A stretch of DNA of 15,114 nucleotides from NCBI GenBank assembly GCA_001247695.2, contig LGRX02012464.1:1-15114 (forward strand), read 5' to 3'. Every line of letters begins with the position of its first letter. Position 1 is the stretch's first letter. The notes below the pieces were generated by a model that had not been told where the DNA came from, did not search any database, and saw nothing but the letters and a program-made list of their open reading frames with translations. Source of the stretch: Cymbomonas tetramitiformis. Lineage: Eukaryota; Chlorophyta; Pyramimonadophyceae; Pyramimonadales; Pyramimonadaceae. Position numbers and translations under genes: made by a program. Shown here one piece after another: positions 7,652 through 15,114 of the stretch.

Positions 7652-9304
7652 AACATTGCGGGACAAAGTGACGCCTGCCTAGACCTGGCGGAGGTCGTTA
7701 GAGACAGAGCAAACAACCGACAAGGGCTGCACGTGGTAGTGCTTATGGAGTTTAAGCACGCATACGACGACGCCATGAGAAGATTCGGGGACATGCGATA
7801 CACCGCCATAGGCACCAAAGCCGAAACACAAACAACGGAAGGCAAAGAGGAACATGCAGTGAAAGGGGGGGTAGTGGTGCTCCTCAGTAACCCCTACAGC
7901 CACGCGCACAACCACCATGTTGTCCCCACACGCCACCTGGAAGGATACCTCCTGCACGTGGTGCTACACCTCCCGGGAGGGGTGATGTACCATGTGCTGG
8001 GAATATACAACCCACCAGGTGCGGAAGAGTGGAAAATTAGGGACAAAATACTTAAGTACACAACCAACTTAATACAAAAAATCGCAAAGGAACAAAATGC
8101 ACACGTGGTCATAGGTGGGGACCTCAATGCGAGCAACACCAACACATGCAAACACGTAAGAAAAACGGACAGAGAATGGGAACAACTAGCGACGACACAA
8201 GACCTCCACAATATAGGGCCGGCAGTCAACTCCACTCTGAACTGGGTGAAAGGCAGGAACATAGACAGACGACTGGCGCCAAGAAATCAGCATGCGCAAT
8301 ACGAAATAAAGGATAACACACACCTCACCCAACATCACACCAACGACCACGAAATGGTAAGCATGACAACCCTCCGACTGGACAGCATAGGCACCCACGA
8401 ACCGTACGTGGACCGCAACCCTCGGCCAGGGCATAAAAAACTAGACACGCCCTTGAACAAAACCAGTAGGGAAACACTCCAAAGTGTCCTACTCATAACG
8501 CATGATTACACCAAAACAGCCGAACTACAACAAATAACGAGGATGGCCACCCAATGCAGAGAAGAGGGCAACAAACAAGTGGCACACGCCACCATAGACA
8601 GAGCGGGGGAAACCGTCCTCGACATACTCACGAGAGCACACGGCTGTGCACTAAAAGATGAAGAACTCCCAACAACCATAATAGGGGGCACCTCCAACCA
8701 CGCCACGACCGACCTCCTGATGAGCAATAAGGACAGGAAAACAAGAAATAAAGCGATACTCAAAATGAGGGCATACAAAAAAACCAAATTGCAACTACGG
8801 GACACGCACACAAAACAGCTAACCCTCCAAAACCTGAAAAAAGGGGATAGAGAAGGCCCTGCCGACAGGAACAACGCGAACACGAAAGAATGGCTCGAAT
8901 GGCTCAACGACGAAGCCAAAAAGGAGAGGTCGGCGGCGCACAAGGTAGTCAAGCAACACTGGCAACGGGCCAAACAAAGGCACAACGACAAAACGGTGAG
9001 GGAATACTGGAACAACCAAAAAAGATACCACAAAAGGATATACGCTAAGGCACAAGAAACCGGGCACACCCCCACAGCAAACATACAGGCACTACAGGAT
9101 AGGGAGGGGAACCTGGCGGTTGGACATGGGGTGATAGCAGACGCACTTGCGGACCATATGGCACACTCTGCACCATACAGAATGGAACACCGCAGCCCGC
9201 CAGACCCGAACCCCCCACCATGGGAAGACCCCGCCCAGGTGGAGCACCTCATGAAAGCGGCAAGGCCAAACACCACGGGACTGGACCTCACCATTAGCAG
9301 ATAG
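7652..9304 (+). pseudogene. ORF2, AP-endonuclease (APE) domain and linker
   Basis: The exonuclease-endonuclease-phosphatase motifs appear in order in frame 2: NIAGQ (7652), MEF with the metal-binding Glu at 7748, GGVVVL, a YNPP motif, IGGDLNAS (Asp 8120, Asn 8126), an NIDR motif, and NDHEMV (Asp 8345, His 8348). All catalytic positions of APE-type LINE endonucleases are present, so the domain itself looks intact. It nicks target DNA to prime reverse transcription. After about 8560 there is a long, basic helical linker rich in Lys/Arg/Gln. The frame ends in TAG at 9302-9304 but continues in the same frame into the RT. The N-terminus is unclear. Confidence 0.85.
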
Positions 9305-9957
9305 GGCTACAGTAGGGCGGTGCACACCCTCAACAACAACAAAGCACCGGGCCCCACCAGAACCCCAAACGAAATTCTCAAGTACATGCCAGAGGACTTC
9401 CACGATGCCCTACACGCCCTCTTGCTGGAAATGTGGAACAGCAAACATGTCCCGCTCACCTGGGAAAAAGGGACATTCTGCTTCCACCACAAGAAAGGAG
9501 ATGTCACCGAGCAACCAAACTATAGACCCATTGCGCTACTGGAAGGGGTCTTCAAACTATACACCTCGCAAATAGCCATCATGCTCTCAACGTTTTGCGA
9601 AACACAAGGGATACTGGCACAGGCACAAGAGGGTTCAAGGGAAAAAAGGAACACCCTCAGCCAGCTCACCGAAGTAACCAACGCGATAGAGGATGCCAAA
9701 CTCTCGGGGCAGGAGCTCCACGGTCTCTATGTAGACTTCGAGAATGCATACGGCTCAGTGGACCACAACAAACTACTACACATTATGGAATACCTGGGAA
9801 TACCTGAAGACCTCACACAAGTTGTACGGGACGTCCTTGGGACACAAAGCCATGACACCATGTCCATGTGCACCAGGGTCTGGGGGGAAACTTCCCTCAA
9901 AACAATACAAGTACAAAGAGGACTCCTGCAAGGGGACAGCATGAGCCCCCTCCTGAA
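9305..9957 (+). pseudogene. ORF2, reverse transcriptase fingers and palm (motifs 1 to B)
   Basis: Same frame as the APE part, after the TAG at 9302. It shows NNNKAPGP (about 9332-9355), NYRPIALLEGVFKLY, and a Q-x-G-x-R-like segment. Next is motif A with the catalytic Asp in LYVDFENAYGSVDH (Asp 9734), then motif B QRGLLQGDSMSPLL (about 9914-9955). These are the usual LINE RT blocks. The usual next residues (F-N-x-x-I) are absent. The frame reads on to 10054 as unrelated sequence, because the rest of the palm is deleted and the frame changes at about 9956. Confidence 0.88.
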
Positions 9958-11145
9958 ACCAGGTGGGCGGACGACACAGACCCTATGGCAGAAAAACTGG
10001 AAACCTGCCACTTCGCGAGGGGCCAAATTGTGGACAAACCAAAAGAAGTTGTAGCAGTTAGGACGCTACTAGTCAACCCAGAAGACCCGCACTCGCTGGT
10101 CACCCAATACAGGACACAATGGCAACACCCGGAAGGGGAGGAGTCCTACACATGGAGCACCCAGGAAACGATTGCCGACTACTTGAGACTGGCCAAGAAA
10201 AGGGGCCAAAGTACAACCACCCTCCCGACCCTAAAAAGAAGGCTGAAGATGCGGGGCGCAAAAGTAATCCACCCCAAAGGGCTCAGGGAACTACTCGCAG
10301 GAGGACCACACACGGGGAAAGCCCGGCCGACGTTGAACGCAAGCAACCTCACTCTGGACCCGACCGAAACCAACCCACAACAAGACATTGCAGACAACAG
10401 GGAGCACTTCTGCCACATAAGGCTAGAAGAGGAACTCGCCCATAGCTACCACAGAAATGGAAAATACATAGGCACTCTCACAAAAGAGAAACTGGATAGG
10501 CTGCATGAAAGGTATACACAAGCAGTGGGTATGCCGAACAGCCAAACCCCACACCAGAGCACTCTAAGAACAAAATTATGGGAGGACCACAAAATACGGG
10601 TCTCCACGTTCGAAGAGGAAATTGGGCACCTCCTAATTCGATACTCAAGCAAAGAAGAAAAAGAGGAGCGCAAAAAGAACCTCCAAAACCACTGGACATT
10701 CCCTGCCCAGATGCAAAGGGCGCTGCAACAGGCATTCGGAATAAGCGCGGAAAATTTCGCCTCACCCCTGAACGTGCACCACAACACCACAAAGTACGTT
10801 GCTAAGTATGAACGGGACAAGGTGTTCGGAGCCAGAGGCTCGGCCTGGGCAACAAACCGGATGAAACTAGGAGCCTACCAATTCAACCCAGAGTACACAC
10901 CACAGGACCTCAAAAAGGCACTGGACTTCGCCATTGCAGCCACCACCACCCAAGAACCGGTGTTTGGGGTCGGCATATACCCGACATACGAAAAAACCCC
11001 ATACAGAAAGCTGTACAACACACATGCGGGGCACCTAGTGCGCGAACTCCTGGAAATACCGCAGGGCAAGTTCACCTTTCTGCCCCCCGACCACTGGATG
11101 GGCACCTCCCACCAACAAGGGGAACAATGCAACTGGAACCTCTAA
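9958..11145 (+). pseudogene. ORF2, reverse transcriptase motif C, thumb and connection
   Basis: Frame 1 resumes the RT with RWADDTD (catalytic Asp-Asp 9970-9975), only a few residues after motif B. LINE RTs normally have several dozen residues between them. A short palm end follows (GQIVDKPKEVVAV), then about 350 residues of thumb and connection region with no named domain. The frame stops in TAA at 11143-11145, while frame 3 carries on. The switch is consistent with one base missing near the GGGG run at 11119-11122. Confidence 0.75.
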
Positions 11146-12010
11146 TTCTGATAGTAGCCAACAAAGCAGGATGGCAGGCCCACTGCAGAGACCCTGACGC
11201 AGCGGCGGAACACATAAAACAAGCACTCACCACATGCCCCCAAAGTAAGGTCCGCACCACCAAAACGGCCAAACAGCCGGCAAGGGAAGCAAACCTACAC
11301 GATACAAACGAAACAAACCAACCGAACCAGGAACGACATACCTCAGACGTCGACTGCATGGTGGACACGAGACCATGGCAGAGATACGAACTCCCCGAGG
11401 TGAAACTAAGGGACATGGTAAACACAACAGGCAGAATGTGCAACACAAGACCACACAGACTACGAAACCTATGCGAACAATGCGGCAACAATGCGAACAA
11501 GGCGGCGGTGGAAACCTGGTGGGAAGACGCTCACCTCCACATAGAGGAAGGTCCAGCCAAATGGGAACTGTTGCCGGGAAGCAGAGGGGGGAAATGGAAC
11601 ATTCACCCCCCCACCATTCAGCAAGTAATTGAGGCCAACACCCGACACACCAGGCTGGAAAGGCAGATGACCGCCCAAACCACGTGGGATAAGGTGACAC
11701 AATCGAAAGTAGTCAGGTACCCGACTGACTTCTGGCCAGAGCACGAACCAAGGTTACAAGGAAGGAGATGGACTCTAGTGAGAGACAGGGAAACAGACCC
11801 CAAGGATACAGCCCCGAGCGACACACCAACCCAATTTGAATACCCCCCTCTGCAAAGGGCCCACGAGCCAAACGCATACTTGTACACAGATAGAAGCAAA
11901 AGGGAAATAGAAACGGAAGGGGGCAACAAAGAGTGGGCCTCGGGGGCCGCGGTCTGGGACCCCATAACAGGAGAGGCCCACATGATTCGATGGGAAGGCA
12001 AGACCAGGAA
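11127..12010 (+). pseudogene. ORF2, connection and RNase H N-terminal part
   Basis: Frame 3 continues the polyprotein from about 11123. The RNase H domain begins near 11874 with YLYTDRSKRE (first catalytic Asp 11889; the usual Gly after it is Arg), followed by ASGAAVWDP. The frame stops at 12012-12014 (TAA). Frame 2 resumes at about 12005, consistent with a lost C in ACC/AGG. Confidence 0.75.
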
Positions 12011-12598
12011 GTAAACAGAGTTGAACTCCTGGCAATACAAAAAGCGGTAACACTGCCCAAGGTACCAGGCAGTGGAAGACTCACCATATGCACCGACAGC
12101 GCCAACTCCATAAGACAACTGGAGAGCATGAGAACAAAACCCCACAGTATGGAACACCACCAACAAAGGGACCTTCTCTACGCCATACTAGTCAACGTGG
12201 AGGCACTGGTTGCAACGGGGCTCAAAGTAGAACTCTTAAAAGTCAAAGCACACACAGGAATTGCGGGAAACGAGAAGGCAGACCAAGCAGCCAAACAGGC
12301 CTGCACCACGGGAACCCTCACAGAGGCATGGGACAATGACGAAACGATAAAAATCAAACCCATGGTGCTGGACGAAGACTCGGGCAGCAGAGAACTAAAA
12401 GGGAAACATGCGGCACAAAAATACGTAACTTCCCTCCTCCGAAAAGGCTCGACTCAAGGGGGAAACAGACTAGCCACAAAAATGGCCGCACTACAGGGGG
12501 AACCAACAACCGAGGTGCACCAGTCAACAAAAAAACATGTGTTCCGTTGGGAAGCACACCAGGACCAAACGGAACAGACAGAAGAGGAAAAACAATAA
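12005..12598 (+). pseudogene. ORF2, RNase H C-terminal part
   Basis: Frame 2 supplies the other catalytic residues: RVELLAIQKAV (Glu 12023), ICTDSANSI (Asp 12095) and KVKAHTGIAGNEKADQAAK (His 12251, Asp 12281). Together with Asp 11889 the D-E-D-D set is complete. This enzyme removes the RNA template after first-strand synthesis. The frame ends at 12596-12598 (TAA); frame 1 resumes across the AAAAA run at about 12588. Confidence 0.88.
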
Positions 12599-13190
12599 TT
12601 CACGACCAAACACCCAACGCCCAGCAACAGGCTGACCAAACCCGAGAGGAGGAAGAAAGACAATTGCGAGAAATGTTGGAGCAACAGGAGGATGAAGAAA
12701 TGCTGCAAATGGACAACCCGAACCCCAAAACGAGAGTGAGCCAATGACCCATGACCAGGCGGGCAGCCCACCACCCACCGAGGAACCACCACGGCACCCC
12801 AGCGAGGATGAGATGCTTGAGGGACTCAACGAACTCGCGGAGCAACAGAAGACACCACAAGAAGAACTTGCAAGGGCGAGAAGAGCCCACCACAGCAGAG
12901 TCGCAAAGGAGTCCAGAGTCCACACAATGCTGACAGACCCGGCGCCGAGAACCAGGTGGAACCAAAAGAAGCATGACATTGCGAACCACAGAATGGAAAA
13001 CAGAAGAACCGGCCATGTTAAGCGGGCACAAGTCACCGAGGACTGGCTAAACAAAGCGATGGAACACCTCAATGGAGACAAGCCACTACACAAAATAGCA
13101 AATGAGTTTTGGAAGCGTGCCACCTTCGCAGTACGCAAAACAGTGCTAAAATGCAGACTGAGGATATTACCTACTACGACTACGAAACGG
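12588..13190 (+). pseudogene. ORF2, acidic/Gln-rich linker between RNase H and zinc motif
   Basis: Frame 1 (12588-12747) encodes a coiled-coil-like stretch rich in Glu, Gln and Arg. Frame 3 (12744 to about 13188) encodes a Pro/Glu-rich part, then helices ending in FWKRATFAVRKTVLKCRLRI. The latter resembles the region just before the zinc-binding motif in other RNase H-bearing elements. The two frames meet at ATGA (12744-12747). Frame 3 passes to frame 2 at the AAAAAA run 13185-13190. Confidence 0.5.
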
Positions 13191-13735
13191 CAAAAAACTT
13201 CACCACACGAAACGGCAAGTGCACCCTAGAAGGTTGCGGACACTCAAGGGTAGACTACGCCAAAAAATTCCTCATGAGAGTAGGGCACGCACTCGGAGGA
13301 TGCAACAACCCACGCATGAGGGGCATGTTCTCGGATAGAGCGGACGCTCACGCGGACGAACTAAAGGACATACTTGACCACCACAGAAAAGGGGGCTGCA
13401 AAGTCCTCGCCTACACGGGGGAAAAGAGGGACCCGGGTGTCAAACCAAGGGTACTCCCGAACTATATACTGACCAGAGGGCAATGCAGACACGATGACAA
13501 GAACAACCCGGGCAAACACGACGGGCCGGACACCATACCAAGCTATGTAGACATGATCATGATAGAAGGCTTGGAGGACCTAGAGGATGGATGGGAATGC
13601 ACGCAGCACGAAGCACCAGGAAAGGTCAAGAACCTAAACCTCATAGAAATAGCACACACCGATAATGAGAGGTGGGGACCGAAGCTCCTGGAGAAATACT
13701 ACATAGTACGTAGTACATTAAATACGGACCACTGC
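13186..13735 (+). pseudogene. ORF2, CCHC zinc motif and restriction-like endonuclease-type domain
   Basis: Frame 2 encodes C-x4-C-x21-H-x4-C: CTLEGC (first Cys 13220) and GHALGGC (last Cys 13301), then NPRMRGMFSDRADAH, a pattern familiar after RNase H in large protist and algal LINEs. A nuclease-like core follows: SYVDMIMIEG (Asp 13550), about 30 residues, NLIEIAHTD (Glu 13646), then LLEKYY. This spacing fits the RLE / PD-(D/E)xK fold, although the expected Pro-Asp is Val-Asp and the Lys of ExK is Ala. Catalytic activity is therefore doubtful. The frame breaks at about 13731. Confidence 0.62.
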
Positions 13736-13934
13736 TACAACTGTTGCGAGGACACGGCTTCAAAGCAAAACTCCACGTCTTTGTAATAGGCAAAACAGGC
13801 ACAGTATACAAACACAACCAGAAGATTCTAGAGCAATTGGGACTAAACTACGAAGAATACACGACCTAACGGTCGACTATGCGCACAGCGCCTACCAAAT
13901 CTACAGGAAACTCAAACGGGGGAAAAAAAAATGA
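13735..13934 (+). pseudogene. ORF2 C-terminus (RLE-associated tail)
   Basis: Frame 1 gives LLRGHGFKAKLHVFVIG, then KTGTVYKHNQKILEQLGL. This continues the RLE-like domain; comparable G-T-x-Y/F-x-H tails end other elements of this type. At 13859-13863 the frame passes to frame 3 (an A appears lost in GAAGAA), giving DLTVDYAHSAYQIYRKLKRG. It ends in a Lys run and TGA at 13932-13934, which I take as the natural stop of ORF2. Confidence 0.6.
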
Positions 13935-13973
13935 GGAAATGGATGGAAACACCCAGTATAAATAAGCCCACAA

Positions 13974-13995
13974 GGACCGCCACTCGTGGCGGTCC
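13974..13995 (+). other. 3' UTR hairpin 1
   Basis: A perfect 9-bp stem, GGACCGCCA with TGGCGGTCC, closes a CTCG loop. This is a likely structural signal for recognition of the element RNA by its own RT (inference). Confidence 0.75.
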
Positions 13996-14013
13996 GGCCC
14001 AGAGTAGGGCCGG
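13994..14013 (+). other. 3' UTR hairpin 2
   Basis: A 7-bp perfect stem, CCGGCCC with GGGCCGG, has loop AGAGTA. It shares its first two bases with hairpin 1, so the two stems stack or compete. It is a second part of the presumed 3' recognition structure. Confidence 0.65.
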
Positions 14014-14034
14014 GAAATTAATATACTCATACGG

Positions 14035-14052
14035 TTTTTTTCTTTTTCTTTT
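14035..14052 (+). other. Pyrimidine tract at the 3' end of the element
   Basis: Sixteen T and two C run straight into the first minisatellite bases (CAACAAGCACGCG). An ordinary LINE inserted in this orientation would end in A, not T. Confidence 0.7.
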
Positions 14053-14053
14053 C

Positions 14054-14660
14054 AACAAGCACGCGTGGGTGACAAGGAACTCCAATGACAACAAGCACGC
14101 GTGGGTGACAAGACACTCCAATGACAACAAGCACGCTGCGGTGACAAGAAATTCCAATGACAACAAGCACGCTGCGGGTGATAAGACACTCCAATGACAA
14201 ATAAGCACGCTGCGGGTGACAAGACACCCACGACAACAAGCACGCTGCGGTGACAAGAAACTCCACGACAACAAGTAATGCTGCGGGTGACAAGAAACTC
14301 AATGACAACAAGCACGCTGCAGACAAGAAACTCCAATGACAACAAGCACGCTGCGGTGACAAGAAACCTAATGACAACAAGCACGCTGCGGTGACAAGAC
14401 ACCCACGATAACAATAAGCACGCTGCGGTGACAAGACACTCAATGACAACACACGCTGTGGTGACAAGAAACCTAATGACAACAAGCACGCTGCGGTGAC
14501 AAGACACTCAATGACAATAAGTGTCGCTGTAAATGACAAGATACTCCGATGACAACAAGCACGCATGGGTGACAATAAACTCCAATGACAACACGCACGC
14601 GTGGGTGACAAGAAACTCCAATGATAACAAGCACGCGTATGTGACAAGGGAAATAACGGT
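14054..14660. repeat. 36-bp minisatellite, right block
   Basis: About 16 copies of the unit seen at 434-715 lie in the same orientation. The first full unit starts at 14069 and the last near 14641. The ends are mostly of the GCTGCG type in the middle and the GCGTGG type at both edges. Copies differ by small indels and substitutions. The long minus-strand open frames across it encode only repeats. Confidence 0.92.
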
Positions 14661-15020
14661 GGCAAGCATGGCGCAACATACAGCGGAGCGTGCAGCACAG
14701 GGCACGTGGCCAGACCCTTCTGATGGCAGCTGCAACCTGCCATATAGCGAAGAACCTGGCTATCTTCCGGAGGACACGCTCCCAGTGTAAGAAGAGCGTA
14801 GCGATGAAACTCTCTCCTGGTTGATCTAGAGCACCGGAAAGAGGGGGCATCGGGGCGGCACCGGGAGCTTGACGCCGATTGCATGTCCTCTGCCTGCCAC
14901 ACGACGCAGAGCCACAAACGGCACAATGATCTCAGCCCCCTCCACTCACAAATAAATGTTTTCCCCTCGGGACGTTATCTAAAAATCAGAACAACTACTA
15001 TAAACCCCGTTGACGAATGC
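14661..15020. other. Right flank, no gene recognised
   Basis: The DNA is of balanced composition. A canonical AATAAA occurs at 14951-14956, but no coding region leads into it. Nothing else is supportable. Confidence 0.45.
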
Positions 15021-15114
15021 ACCTTCCAATGGCATCTCCCTGTAGCACCTCCCAATGGCATCTCCCCTGTAGCACCTCCCAATTGGCATCTCCCCTGTAG
15101 TACCTCCCAATGGC
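15021..15114. repeat. About 27-bp tandem repeat running off the window
   Basis: Units of AATGGCATCTCCCCTGTAGC followed by ACCTCCC start at 15028, 15054, 15081 and 15109 (spacing 26, 27 and 28 bp). The last is cut by the window end. Confidence 0.9.

Larger units (their letters stand above)
716..14053 (+). mobile_element. Dualen/RandI-like non-LTR retrotransposon, frame-broken and carrying an insert
   Basis: No LTRs are seen. The + strand encodes a gag-like protein, a C48-like cysteine protease, an AP-type endonuclease, a reverse transcriptase, RNase H, a CCHC motif and an RLE-like tail. The coding strand is strongly A- and C-rich and T-poor from about 950 to 13930, except in the insert 6105-7470. 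Known for the family: Dualen/RandI of Chlamydomonas was reported to encode APE, RT, RNase H, cysteine protease and RLE. I infer membership from domain content; the published domain order is not something I can confirm here. Outer limits are set only by where the flanking minisatellite stops and restarts, so they may be off by tens of bases. The copy cannot work as written, because of frame shifts, TAG stops, an RT deletion and the insert. Confidence 0.8.
13935..14053 (+). other. 3' UTR of the retroelement
   Basis: This is the 119 bases between the ORF2 stop and the minisatellite. It holds two adjacent hairpins (13974-14013) and ends in a pyrimidine tract (14035-14052). There is no poly(A) tail on the + strand and no AATAAA; TATAAATAAG lies at 13958-13967. 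Confidence 0.55.

Noticed and set aside
8506..9294. Minus-strand open frame of 262 codons
   Set aside because: It lies antisense to the APE linker region; it is open because T-poor coding DNA gives few stops on the other strand, and it is hydrophobic only through that bias.
12744..12747. ATGA stop-start overlap as a translational coupling signal
   Set aside because: Both frames are open over low-complexity sequence here, and the element has many other frame changes; one ordinary indel explains it.
14054..14660. Possible CRISPR array
   Set aside because: Units are contiguous tandem copies with no unique spacers, and the context is eukaryotic.
14027..14926. Long minus-strand open frame (about 299 codons) and similar frames at 374-720 and 14052-14507
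   Set aside because: They consist of 36-bp minisatellite units; a period divisible by three keeps frames open by itself.

Overview
This is eukaryotic accessory DNA. It is dominated by one large non-LTR (LINE-type) retrotransposon on the + strand, about 716-14053, sitting inside a 36-bp minisatellite. The minisatellite runs in the same orientation on both sides (434-715 and 14054-14660), so the element most likely landed in a pre-existing array. A consensus splice donor (GTGAGT) at the end of a SET-domain exon confirms a nuclear genome with introns. The host cannot be named from the sequence; an animal or an alga both fit.

Element layout, left to right: a presumed 5' leader (716-1090); a gag-like ORF1 (1091 to about 3720) split over three frames; a poorly understood open stretch with an in-frame 114-bp duplication (3720-4754); a basic region (4758-5318); an Ulp1/C48-like cysteine protease (5322-6101); a foreign insert (about 6105-7470); then a polyprotein with AP endonuclease (7652-8560), reverse transcriptase (9305-10100), RNase H (11880-12300), a CCHC zinc-binding motif and a restriction-like endonuclease-type C-terminus (13190-13934). 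The 3' UTR holds two back-to-back hairpins and ends in a pyrimidine tract. This set of domains (APE, RT, RNase H, cysteine protease and an RLE-like module in one element) is the set described for the Dualen/RandI family of Chlamydomonas. That makes this a candidate for a rare dual-endonuclease retrotransposon and the main finding here.

The coding region is broken by about 14 frame shifts. Most behave as single-base losses, and many lie in short A, C or G runs, which could be uncorrected long-read error rather than decay. Three well-supported in-frame stops (1866, 5319, 9302) are all TAG. One real lesion is clear: the RT lacks the segment between motif B and the ADD motif.

The insert (6105-7470) has different base composition. 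It carries an antisense SET-domain (histone methyltransferase-like) exon, and a second diverged copy of its 5' end in opposite orientation, forming a palindrome centred near 6859/6860. The outer flanks hold minor repeats (40-bp spaced at the left edge, about 27-bp at the right edge) and no recognisable gene.
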